Assembly (NCBI GenBank): GCA_048013815.1
Contig: CM106585.1
Span: 9,734,001 to 9,798,000 of the forward strand
DNA length: 64,000 nt
From: Setoptus koraiensis
Lineage: Eukaryota; Arthropoda
Direction: 5' to 3'
A program made the translations under genes and the position numbers. Below are positions 44,201-51,673 of this stretch, piece after piece. Positions within the stretch are counted from its first letter, which is position 1. The number at the start of each line of letters is the position of its first letter. The notes under the pieces are model-generated. The model ran no database searches, had not been told where the DNA came from, and saw only the letters and a list, made by a program, of their open reading frames with translations.

Positions 44201-46171
44201 CCTGTTACAAGTGCTTGTCCACAGGTGACCATGCACCGAGGCGCCGGCGTTAATTAATTTGCGATTGTTGTTATTGTGGGCTGGCGGCGGACATTGCTCG
44301 TTATCACATGTGTTTCGTTGGTTGCTGTTTGCGGCAACGGCACCGCGACGGAGGGATGATTTGATCCTGTTTACACCACAGTTGCTTGATTGACCACCAC
44401 TAGATTGTGGCCCCAGTGACGTAACAATTCCACTTTCCGCTACATTGGACGATACTTGTGTCGCTACTGTTGTCGCTACTGTTGTCGCTACTGTTGGCGT
44501 TGTCGCAGTCGCTGTTGTTGTCGTTGGCGTTGTTGTGGTGGTGCGTGGGCCGCTGCAAAAGCGCGCCAACGATGATGGATCACCGTTCAGCTGGTCACCG
44601 GCAGCGCGGTTGTTGCTGTTGTTGATTAGGTCACAACAATTGCGCCGCTGACCAGCGCCACTAATCATTTCGTCTCGCTCATCTCGCTCTATAATCTGGC
44701 TGTCGTTGTTGTCGCTGTCATATAAACTCTGGCGTTTCGGTTGTTGTAATTTAAACGACCGCGACAATCCAATCCTATTATCCGCTCTATTTGTGTGCGG
44801 CGCGTCGACATTACAACAACGGCTAATCTTGGCGCTGTCTTGTCGCGGCTGCTGCTGTTGCTGTCCGCACTTGTCGATGTCGCTGTTGTTATTTTTGTCG
44901 GCGTCGCTGTTGTTGTTGCTGTTGTGGTCTGTCTGACTGACATCATTATCATGATTGATTGTCTCACTTGTGTGCCGTTGTTGTTGCTGCTGTTGTTGTT
45001 GTTTTTGTTGTTGTTGCTGCTGTTTGCAGCGCCCCGTTACAGTTGTCGCAACTTCAGCGCCATCATCGTTGCCAATCTCCATAACGGGCCCATTGTCCGC
45101 CGCGGTTGGCCGTTGCTGTTGCTGCTGTTGTTGCTGTTGTTGCTGTTGCTGCTGTTGTTGCTGTTGTGCCAGCACTTGTGCGAGCCCTTGTTTATGCACT
45201 TGTTCGCCTCTGCAGGCACCCGGTTCGTGTGGGCCCCCGGCGCGGTCACCACTCAAACTAATGTTACTTATTCTGGCCGCCGCTGATCGCTCATCGGAAT
45301 CATCGTTGCGCGGCGCCCATGACAAACAATCAGCAGATCGGCCCACTTGGCTGTCTGTTGGCATTAAACACGCACCACGAGACACTTGTTCGGCCTCGCT
45401 GCCGAGTCTTGTCGCCTCTGTTGTATTATGCCATTGGTCCTTCAAAATGCCCCTCGTTGATCTTTCTTCCTCGGCAAGCTCAACGGCTGACATGCACAAC
45501 TCAGCAATCTTTGGTTCGGGGGGCCAATCGTTGTCGACATTACTGCTATCATGATTGTCGGTAACTCGATCGTTGTGCCACTTGTCGCCGTAACCGTTTT
45601 TGACATTGCTACTCCAAGGTCCGATAACTGTATCACTTTGCTGTTTCACTGCTTCTGTTTGGCTGCTGCTGCTGCCACCACAAACCGATGAAATGTCCAC
45701 CTCGTGTTGTCTAGAACCGGGGCCCTGCCGACACAAACCAACAGGCCAAGATTCACACACCGCTGCTTGTGGTCCATCGATCTCTGCTATTGGAGGGCCA
45801 ACTCGATTCGATGCTACATTGCTGGAATTTATCTTTTTGCCTTGCCAGTGTTGCGTTGATGAAGCATTTGAGCGTTTCGATAAAATGGACTTGATGGACT
45901 TATCGCAGCCACTAGTTTCGCGCAATTGATCACCTCTCTTGCTGGCGCAATTGATGTTGCTGCTGTTGTTTTTGTTGTTGTCGGTCGCAGATTCCACCTG
46001 ATTGTGTCGTTGTTTCTCGCGCGGCTTGTGATACTGCTGTTGTGGAGTGCTCTTGTTTATCTGGGGCGATTGGACTGATTCATTGGCAATCGGTTGTGGC
46101 GTTTTTCTTACCAATTGATGTGTTTGCAATTGTTGCTGGCCCGGCTTCCTCCTGATACGCTTCCTGGCAAC
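41246..46171 (-). CDS. 5-HT1-like amine receptor, last exon: giant ICL3, TM6, TM7
   Basis: The frame spans 1641 codons without an initiating ATG. It begins right after an acceptor (GATTGCTCTCAG) at 46172 with VARKRIRRKPG, which resembles the end of TM5 of amine receptors. The last 100 residues are a class A receptor: TLAIITGVFVCCWLPFFVNA (TM6, about 1544-1567), ALLMPICGEPC (loop), MLWLGYANSLLNPIIYTIF (TM7 with NPxxY, about 1580-1602) and SPDFRRAFRRLLCG (helix 8). TM6 and TM7 best match insect and vertebrate 5-HT1 receptors; alpha2/octopamine-type is an alternative. Between lies about 1530 residues of third intracellular loop: Gln runs near 335-355 and 382-400, Thr/Ala/Asn-rich parts, and a Ser-rich block near 994-1077. 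TM1-TM5 must be encoded to the right, outside or unseen. The receptor would act in the plasma membrane and, by family, couple to Gi. Confidence 0.85.
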   Translation of the reverse strand, partial: VARKRIRRKPGQQQLQTHQLVRKTPQPIANESVQSPQINKSTPQQQYHKPREKQRHNQVESATDNNKNNSSNINCASKRGDQLRETSGCDKSIKSILSKRSNASSTQHWQGKKINSSNVASNRVGPPIAEIDGPQAAVCESWPVGLCRQGPGSRQHEVDISSVCGGSSSSQTEAVKQQSDTVIGPWSSNVKNGYGDKWHNDRVTDNHDSSNVDNDWPPEPKIAELCMSAVELAEEERSTRGILKDQWHNTTEATRLGSEAEQVSRGACLMPTDSQVGRSADCLSWAPRNDDSDERSAAARISNISLSGDRAGGPHEPGACRGEQVHKQGLAQVLAQQQQQQQQQQQQQQQQQQRPTAADNGPVMEIGNDDGAEVATTVTGRCKQQQQQQKQQQQQQQQRHTSETINHDNDVSQTDHNSNNNSDADKNNNSDIDKCGQQQQQPRQDSAKISRCCNVDAPHTNRADNRIGLSRSFKLQQPKRQSLYDSDNNDSQIIERDERDEMISGAGQRRNCCDLINNSNNRAAGDQLNGDPSSLARFCSGPRTTTTTPTTTTATATTPTVATTVATTVATQVSSNVAESGIVTSLGPQSSGGQSSNCGVNRIKSSLRRGAVAANSNQRNTCDNEQCPPPAHNNNNRKLINAGASVHGHLWTSTCNRGANYEGPADGGAKQCKSAERGSSYTACRPGGPQMANCGQIESLEKLNQRQHATKVTSNCFESGCCSDLQLRINQSASQWHSCASPTTTTATTTATTTATTTTEATTATTTTTQSAEPRHLADTRALGGDTNDSQFQSMPFTVATNCNNANCTTTPPTQQQHQQRNNKITALSKLDHEHISSCCCCCCLGDNRSNCCSPATTLIAAAAAAAAKVEPQRSAVIARQLVANVTQQQDNNTTLADLSNLAQTKEPPCHSRATAVARISPSSQFVTTATAPAPAKGTLISTDINDVLPLVVASCHQGANNKFTVTSHQCHQWGPYTNRSASNVGERHEVAVTSTSLSASSSSSSSSICSMVLPPECLSSYPISLSSSRSSSHSSSPSSGSSASSTSSSSSSSSPLSSQSSQLSASSSSSSSLSAAYPPPMNERIRQRLSSAIGTGSSAGQWTPPTVTPTTMTQHTCPCPQQTSQLTDNALARPNCGQSVAKSLVTSAKLTVTQLERSPATNSETAVLSVLRTCANCDLLPASGAQQQQAISNHDTVNQVEPSHHNGRVKTTATSSGAALSGSRQASPSTRCDSQRGIATSAKPGDHESSPAIDQGDSTDVSTGRSLNATALAQSQVANGAMCPTGNEMRPTDGAHDRPTASMPTKAIQTLDATELQRHHQHPLSTIDDLLTKQSSPAQHMNNFVRQTPTGSHPAQASSRPNNSRTMSRVTGILARFMAQLVATKAPAPTAADSSSNNLTLASLDGDHHCWRPDGRGQQPIANSIDNDRGTINVPHARASPAFGRADGPANAASRAKKEMCSDGSSSATPTTTITATAAPSNSMQLKVTPVSHSVASTVGHAHFQQHPAAVAAVVKTGQQHQLQDKLRTQRENMEQKRERKAAKTLAIITGVFVCCWLPFFVNALLMPICGEPCTPSDFVLSIMLWLGYANSLLNPIIYTIFSPDFRRAFRRLLCGLPMCAWAHSVAPVGLTSVVSDYHQ

Positions 46172-46445
46172 CTGAGAGCAATCGAATGACAGAAATTACA
46201 AGTGAGGCTTAGTGTGAGAAAAAACAATCACATCCATCGATTATCATCGGATGTCGGATGCAGGCATAAACCTGCATCTTTTTTCGGCAAAGATTATTTG
46301 AATGTTGAGAAGCACTAAAAAAAACGGTGAGATATTTACAAGATTGTGTTTGAATGGCAATTAATGAATTGTACGACTTATTTGATTGAATAAACTACAG
46401 TTTTCAGCAATACAGTTAGTTTTCAGGATGCAAACTCAGATTGAG
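46172..46445 (-). other. Start of the intron upstream of the receptor exon
   Basis: On the minus strand this is intron ending in the TCTCAG acceptor. On the plus strand the right half (about 46330-46445) is the degraded leader of the secreted-family remnant: it contains the GTGTTTGAATGGCAAT, GATTGAATAAACTACAG and ATGCAAACTCAG words seen in front of the intact copies. Confidence 0.55.
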
Positions 46446-46700
46446 ATGTCAGTAGAACAAGTGTAATCCTTTTTACCGGGCGTCAGCGTCGTCAGTTGTT
46501 TCCTGTCTGGCAGATCAGCTGGGAATAGTGAGGGAAAACTATGGACATCATCGAAGTTACTTTGCAAATACAGAGTAAAATCTCTCGACTCAGTGTCGAA
46601 GTTCATAGAGTGATGAGGCTTCTCATTCATATGAATAACATGAATCATGGGATTCATGGGCCATGATATGATGGGAATAAAAACAGGGCTGGAATATTTT
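46446..46700 (+). pseudogene. Secreted Cys-rich family, remnant copy
   Basis: The first 165 bp align with the start of the intact copies (from the shared ATG to the SLDSVSKFIE segment), then the sequence passes directly into the family 3' flank with ATATGATGGGAATAAAAACAG (AATAAA at 46676-46681). About 900 bp of the middle are missing, and the remaining reading frame is not open. It is clearly dead. It shows that the array once extended continuously toward the receptor exon. Confidence 0.85.
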
Positions 46701-47128
46701 CGCTCTCGCCAGAAAAAGGTCTTGTGCACGTTCGCAGTAGAAATTTCGTGGTTCGAGAACGAAAAACTGGAAACAAAAATCGACCAGATTTTCGGGTTCA
46801 TTTGAGAGAGACCTTCCAATTCACTGAGTGTTCTTTTGAACCAAGACCCAGAATAAAATCATCAGGAATTGGACGACACCGTGTTTTTGAGCAATAAAAG
46901 TGCATGATCTCGCTGATATCGTTTTCTGATCTCCTTAATGAAATGCGGAGAGACGACTCCAAAACAAGCACTGGCCAAGAAATTGAGTATGCAAATAGAA
47001 TTGAGAGCAAAAACGAGACCCTTTGATGGCGAAAGCTCGAAAATGTTCAAGTCCTGTTTTTATTCATATCATATGAATCATATGAATTATATGAATAAAA
47101 GCCTCATGCACCAAGTGGCTCAGTGCGC
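46701..47128. other. Spacer with family-type 3' flank sequence
   Basis: The sequence contains pieces seen behind the other copies (CTCGCCAGAAAAAGGTC, and GTTTGAGCAAT-like words). At about 47056-47105 ATATGAATCATATGAAT-type sequence is nearly palindromic and has AATAAA on both strands; on the minus strand (47064-47059) it is the probable poly(A) signal of copy 5. No gene is seen here. Confidence 0.5.
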
Positions 47129-48214
47129 TTAGTGAGATCCATGTTTCAGCTTATCCAAACCTTTCTTGAACCAGGCTGTTATTGCTGAATGATGAACTTC
47201 CGGATCGTCTTCGTGTGATGTGTAATTGCATTGGAGATCAGGGTCAATGTCATTGAATTGATCAGCCACTTCGAAGACCTTTGGCGCTGCATGCTCTTCA
47301 GCGAACACCTCGTCTTCGTACAAATCTAATGGAAGTACTGTCAAACGTGCACCACGACAATATTGGATAGTTTTGAGCCAACGTCTGACTATTTGACTGT
47401 TCTTCAATTTATCATCGATAACGTGTTTGTTGTCGCTCGCCGTGAAACCATGGATAGCTAACCTCTCAATAGGATGTGTCGAGCTTTGCGCGTAACTATC
47501 GATCAATTTGCATGATCGCTTGAGACTCAAAAACTTTTCTCTCTCTTCTTCGGTATCCACAGGAATGGGCTTGCTCCAACAGTCAGACGCCAACGTTCTT
47601 TCGGCAATGAGGCTCTCCGGTAAAGCAACTTCTGACGGATCGAAACACTTATTGACCATTTCACGGATACTTTGATCACTCTCCACGATATCGAAGCTTT
47701 GTTTAACAGCCTCGTCTGATTGTTCTGCTTGCTCTAGTTTTGTTTCAAGGTTTCTTTTGCAGGTTAAAACAACCTGACCGAATATGTTAGAAATTAATCG
47801 GCGCAATCCATGTTCCTTTTTCTTATCTACGGGTAGATAATTATAGCTGCTCAGACGCTCATAGTAAAAATATAACATTTTCGTAATAGGCTCATCTCCA
47901 CACACAGAGTGGTATTTGGGCAACGCCTCAACCAAGTCTCGCAAAGCTCTCACGTCTCCCACCGCTCCTCGACTGTTCAAACACTCCTCGATTATTTTGG
48001 TTGTCATCTTGCTGTCAAGTTCTGGTGATTGTTCCATCTCGTTTGCAAATTCGATGAATTTCGACACTGAATCGAGAGATTCTACTCTGTTTTTGCAGAG
48101 TTGCTTCGATGATGTCCACAGTTTTTCCTCGTCATCCGCGGCTGAGCTGCCAGGCAGAAAGCAACCGACGACGCCGACGATCAGTAAAATATATGACACT
48201 TGTTGTACCGACAT
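47129..48214 (-). CDS. Secreted Cys-rich family, copy 5, inverted (361 aa)
   Basis: A full-length single-exon member on the opposite strand. The signal peptide MSVQQVSYILLIVGVVGCF (cut near GSSAA) and the following DDEEKLWTSSKQLCKNRVES are almost the same as copy 2. All family cysteines are present: NECLNS is here EECLNS, then HSVCGD, LTCKRN, NKCFDPSEVA, SDCWSKP, RSCKLIDSYAQS, QYCRGAR and LQCNYT. The C-terminal helix is TAWFKKGLDKLKHGSH. It is the only copy in the minus orientation, i.e. in the same sense as the receptor gene. The poly(A) signal is probably at 47064-47059. Confidence 0.92.
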   Translation of the reverse strand: MSVQQVSYILLIVGVVGCFLPGSSAADDEEKLWTSSKQLCKNRVESLDSVSKFIEFANEMEQSPELDSKMTTKIIEECLNSRGAVGDVRALRDLVEALPKYHSVCGDEPITKMLYFYYERLSSYNYLPVDKKKEHGLRRLISNIFGQVVLTCKRNLETKLEQAEQSDEAVKQSFDIVESDQSIREMVNKCFDPSEVALPESLIAERTLASDCWSKPIPVDTEEEREKFLSLKRSCKLIDSYAQSSTHPIERLAIHGFTASDNKHVIDDKLKNSQIVRRWLKTIQYCRGARLTVLPLDLYEDEVFAEEHAAPKVFEVADQFNDIDPDLQCNYTSHEDDPEVHHSAITAWFKKGLDKLKHGSH

Positions 48215-48339
48215 GTTAATCTGAATTTTTATCTACGAATTAAGGAAAACTATAGTTTCTTCAGTCAAATTAATCTTGCTACTCATTGATTGTCATTAAA
48301 ACACAACTTTTGGAATAATACTGCGGGTAATCTCATCCC

Positions 48340-48347
48340 TATTCATA
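48340..48347 (-). promoter_or_regulatory. TATA-like box of secreted copy 5
   Basis: TATGAATA on the minus strand, 126 bp upstream of the ATG, in the same context as the copy 2 promoter (GTGAACATTTTTTATTCGC before it and GGGATGAGATTACCCGCA after it). Confidence 0.6.
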
Positions 48348-48684
48348 GCGAATAAAAAATGTTCACTCAAACGAAACATATGAAAACTCTCTATTCAGAT
48401 TGCCATATTATCACTAGATGAGCATGAGCATGATAAGTGGCAACATTCCAAATATCTTGAAAATTTTCAATCCGAAAATAACAATTCTGTTTGGAACAAG
48501 TGTTGAAAATAGCTCTTGCTGAACAGTTTTTATTACTAGTGGTACATGGAAACTCCACTAAAATGGAATGTTTCCGCCTCTATTCTGACTGAGTTCGAAA
48601 TTCATCGCAAAGATATTGTGATGAAATATTAATATTGCAATCTAAAAACAGAGTTTCTCTCTATGATGAACATTTTTTATCTGC

Positions 48685-48692
48685 TATAAATA
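48685..48692 (+). promoter_or_regulatory. TATA box of secreted copy 6
   Basis: TATAAATA preceded by GAACATTTTTTATCTGC. The ATG is 198 bp away, about 70 bp further than in other copies, because a palindromic duplication of the leader (48725-48776) is inserted between. Confidence 0.7.
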
Positions 48693-48724
48693 AGAATGAA
48701 ATTACCAGCAGTATTATTCCAGAT

Positions 48725-48776
48725 GTTGTGTTTGAATGATCATTTCATCTAGATGAAATGACCATTTAAACACAAC
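48725..48776. repeat. 52-bp near-perfect palindrome in the copy 6 leader
   Basis: Two 26-bp arms, 48725-48750 and 48751-48776, are reverse complements with two mismatches, centred on CATCTAGATG. The arms are the leader word GTTGTGTTTGAATGATCAT found once in the other copies, so this is an inverted local duplication. The transcript could form a stable hairpin in its 5' UTR. Confidence 0.9.
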
Positions 48777-48882
48777 CTGATGATCTTTGGAATATGTTTT
48801 CATTCGATCAACTATTGAGTAGGACTCGTTCGATTTTTTAACTATAGTCTTCTACAATTCCTTGATGCAAATTCAGCTTAAC

Positions 48883-49986
48883 ATGTCAGTACAACAAGTG
48901 TCATACTTTTTACTGATCGTCGGCGTCGTCGGCGTCGTGGGTTGCTTTCTGCCTGGCAACTCAGCCGCGGATGGCGAAGGAAAACTATGGACAGCTTCGA
49001 AATCACTTTGCAGAAACAGAGTAAATTCTCTCGACTCCGTGTCGAAATTCATCGAATTTGCAAACGATATGGAACAAACACCGGAACTTGAGAGCTATGC
49101 GACAACCAACATAATCAACGAGTGTTTGAACAGTTTCGAAGGCGTAGACGATGTGAGAGATATGAAGAAATTAGTTGAAGCACTGCAAGCATCCCATTCT
49201 GTGTGTGAGAGCGAATCCATTTCGAAAATGTTTAACTTTTACAATCGCAGGATACGCTATTTCAGTCGACCTATGACATTAAAAAAGGACCATGGATTGC
49301 TTTCATTAACTTCAAAGATATTCGGTCAGGTTATTTTGACATGTAAAAGAAACCTTGAAACAAAATTAGAGCAAGCAGAACAATCAGATGAGGCTGTTAA
49401 ACAAAGCCTAGAGGTTGTAGAGAATGATCAAACTATTCGTGAGACGTTTGATAATTGTTTTGACGTCTCAAGAATTGATCTACCAGAGAACCTCATTTCA
49501 GCGAATACGTTGCGTTATCACTGTCCGAGCAATCGCATTCCTCCGGATACGGAAGAAAAGAAAAAGTTTTTGAATCTGAAGCGATCCTGCAAATTGGTTG
49601 ATAGTTACGCGCAGAACTCAATCCATCCCATCGAGTTGCTAGCTGTCCATGGATTCACGGCTACAGATAACAACCATGATATCGACGAAAAATTGAGGAA
49701 TAGCCAAATAGTCAGACGCTGGCTCAAAACTATCCAATATTGCCGAGGTACTAGCTTGACAGTACTTTCAGACGACTTCTATAAGGGAGAGATGGTTACT
49801 GAGTTCTCAGGCGCTGGTCGTCATTTAGCGCCAAAAAGCTTTGAATTGGCTGAGCAATTCACTGATGTTGACTCGGATCTTCAATGCAAATACCGATCGC
49901 GAACAGACAAACCAGACAACCATCCTTCCCGAATAGAAGCCTTATTCAAGAAAGGTTTGGACAAACTGAAAGGTAAATCCCATTGA
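48883..49986 (+). CDS. Secreted Cys-rich family, copy 6
   Basis: A full-length single-exon member of about 367 residues from the shared ATG; in-frame ATGs at 48862 and 48865 would add a few residues. The signal peptide contains a duplicated GVVGVVGC, a 9-bp in-frame expansion relative to the others. All family cysteines are present (SLCRNRV, NECLNS, HSVCES, LTCKRN, DNCFDVSR, YHCPSN, RSCKLVDSYAQN, QYCRGTS, LQCKYR). The end is EALFKKGLDKLKGKSH as in copy 3, with the body closest to copy 4. AATAAA follows near 50043. Confidence 0.92.
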   Translation: MSVQQVSYFLLIVGVVGVVGCFLPGNSAADGEGKLWTASKSLCRNRVNSLDSVSKFIEFANDMEQTPELESYATTNIINECLNSFEGVDDVRDMKKLVEALQASHSVCESESISKMFNFYNRRIRYFSRPMTLKKDHGLLSLTSKIFGQVILTCKRNLETKLEQAEQSDEAVKQSLEVVENDQTIRETFDNCFDVSRIDLPENLISANTLRYHCPSNRIPPDTEEKKKFLNLKRSCKLVDSYAQNSIHPIELLAVHGFTATDNNHDIDEKLRNSQIVRRWLKTIQYCRGTSLTVLSDDFYKGEMVTEFSGAGRHLAPKSFELAEQFTDVDSDLQCKYRSRTDKPDNHPSRIEALFKKGLDKLKGKSH

Positions 49987-50482
49987 GTGACGAAGGGCAT
50001 GATATGAGGCCTCTATTCATATGAATCATATGATATGCTATGAATAAAAACAGCGCTTTAACATATGACGAAATTAGCAAGATCATGTATTCTTGTATTC
50101 TTAGAACATGGGGTCGCCCAGTTCCAGATGTTTTGGGTCTGGGTTTGAAAAAATGTTCCTTTGTTGGAACGGTCTTTCTCAGATGAACCCAGAAATCTGG
50201 TTCATTTCTGTTTTCGAATTTGCGTTCACTATCCACGACCTTTTTCTGCGAACTTATTACTTTGGATTCACATTTTACTGTAGAAATGCCGATAAAAGGC
50301 CATTTCCCTTTCGTTCGATCACCTCTTCAATGAAATATAGACTTAACCGATAAAAAGTGAGAACAGGTTGAATTCACCAAAAATCTGAGTTGCCAGAACC
50401 TTTCATCGACTATTTCGTAATACATTCCGCAATCTAAAAATAGAATTTTCCAAATGGGACGATTTGAGTATACATTTTTCAT

Positions 50483-50490
50483 ATAAATAG
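50483..50490 (+). promoter_or_regulatory. TATA box of secreted copy 7
   Basis: TATAAATA in the context CATATAAATAGGCAGGAGGT, 123 bp upstream of the ATG, the same as in copy 3. Confidence 0.75.
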
Positions 50491-50605
50491 GCAGGAGGTA
50501 AGCAGCAAGAGTTTTGTATTGAAATGACAATCAGTGAAAAGTAACACTCATATGATTGAATGAACCACAGTCTTCGAGAATTCTTCGATGCAAATTCATA
50601 TCAAC

Positions 50606-51673
50606 ATGTCAGTACAACAAGTGTTATACTTTTTACTGATCCTCGGCGTCGTCTGTTGTTTTCTGCCTGGCAGCTCAGCCGCGGATAGCGGAGGAAAACT
50701 ATGGACAGCTTCGAAATTACTTTGCAAAAACAGAGTAAAATATCTCGATTCAGTGTCGAAGTTCATAGAATTTGCAGACGAGATGGAACAAACACCGGAA
50801 CTAGAGAGCGAGACAACAATCAACACAATCAACGAGTGTTTGAACAGTTACGAAGGTGTGGAAGATGTTAGAGATATGAAAAAATTGGTTGAGGCGCTGC
50901 CAACATTCCATTCTGTGTGTGAAAGTGAATCCATCACGAAAATGTTGGATTTGTACTATGGCTATCAACCTTTAAACAGAAAGAAGGATCATGGATTGAA
51001 TCCATTAGCTTCAAAGTTTTTCGGTCAGGTTATTCTCACCTGTAAAAGAAGCCTAGAAACAAAACTAGAGCAGGCCGAGCATTCGGACGAGGCTGTTAAA
51101 CAAAGCTTTGAGGTTGTGGAGAATGATCAAAGTGTTCGCGAAACGGTCAATCAGTGTTTCGACCCGTCGGGAGTTGACATGCCCGAGAGTCTCATTTCCG
51201 AGAGAACGCTGATGTGGAACTGTTGGAGCAATCGCATTCCTTTGGGTACCGAAGAAGAGAGAGAAAAGTTTTTGAATCTGAAGCGATCTTGCAAATTGAT
51301 TGGTAGTTACGCACAAAACTCAATCTTCCCCATTGAGTTGTTAGCTACCCATGGTTTCACGGCCGGAGATAACAATCATGTTATAGACGACAAATTGAAG
51401 AGTAGCCAAATAGTCAGACGCTGGCTCAAAACTATCCAATATTGCCGAGGTGCAATCTTGACGATACTTCCAGGAGATTTGTTTCACAACGAAGTGTTCA
51501 CTCAGCCTCATGCAGCTGCAAAGATCTTTGAAATGGCTGAGCAATTTCGTGGCATAGATCCTGATCTTAGATGCAAATATCAGCCACAAGACGACGAGTC
51601 GAGCAATTATTTCTCGGGAATAAAAGCCTGGTTCAAAAAAAATTTAGACAAGCTTAAACGTAAACCACAGTAA
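50606..51673 (+). CDS. Secreted Cys-rich family, copy 7
   Basis: A full-length single-exon member of 355 residues from the shared ATG (an upstream in-frame ATG at 50588 would add MQIHIN). Signal peptide MSVQQVLYFLLILGVVCCF, cut near GSSAA. Cysteines of the mature part fall at about 40, 78, 105, 146, 184, 206, 229, 280 and 327, the family pattern. Landmarks: FGQVILTCKRSLETKLEQAE, RSCKLIGSYAQNS, SSQIVRRWLKTIQYCRG, and the C-terminal KAWFKKNLDKLKRKPQ. It is the rightmost copy of the array. The central loop after HSVCES is about six residues shorter than in copies 3, 4 and 6. Confidence 0.92.
   Translation: MSVQQVLYFLLILGVVCCFLPGSSAADSGGKLWTASKLLCKNRVKYLDSVSKFIEFADEMEQTPELESETTINTINECLNSYEGVEDVRDMKKLVEALPTFHSVCESESITKMLDLYYGYQPLNRKKDHGLNPLASKFFGQVILTCKRSLETKLEQAEHSDEAVKQSFEVVENDQSVRETVNQCFDPSGVDMPESLISERTLMWNCWSNRIPLGTEEEREKFLNLKRSCKLIGSYAQNSIFPIELLATHGFTAGDNNHVIDDKLKSSQIVRRWLKTIQYCRGAILTILPGDLFHNEVFTQPHAAAKIFEMAEQFRGIDPDLRCKYQPQDDESSNYFSGIKAWFKKNLDKLKRKPQ

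Larger units (their letters stand above)
33137..51673. repeat. Secreted-protein gene array (8 copies, split by the receptor exon)
   Basis: Six intact genes, one interrupted copy and one remnant occur in 18.5 kb. Copies 1-4 are spaced about 1.6 kb apart in the plus direction. The remnant and copies 6 and 7 are plus, copy 5 is minus. The promoter and leader, coding region and 3' flank are all duplicated together, so the duplication unit is about 1.6 kb. The receptor exon (41246-46171) separates copy 4 from the remnant. Confidence 0.9.
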
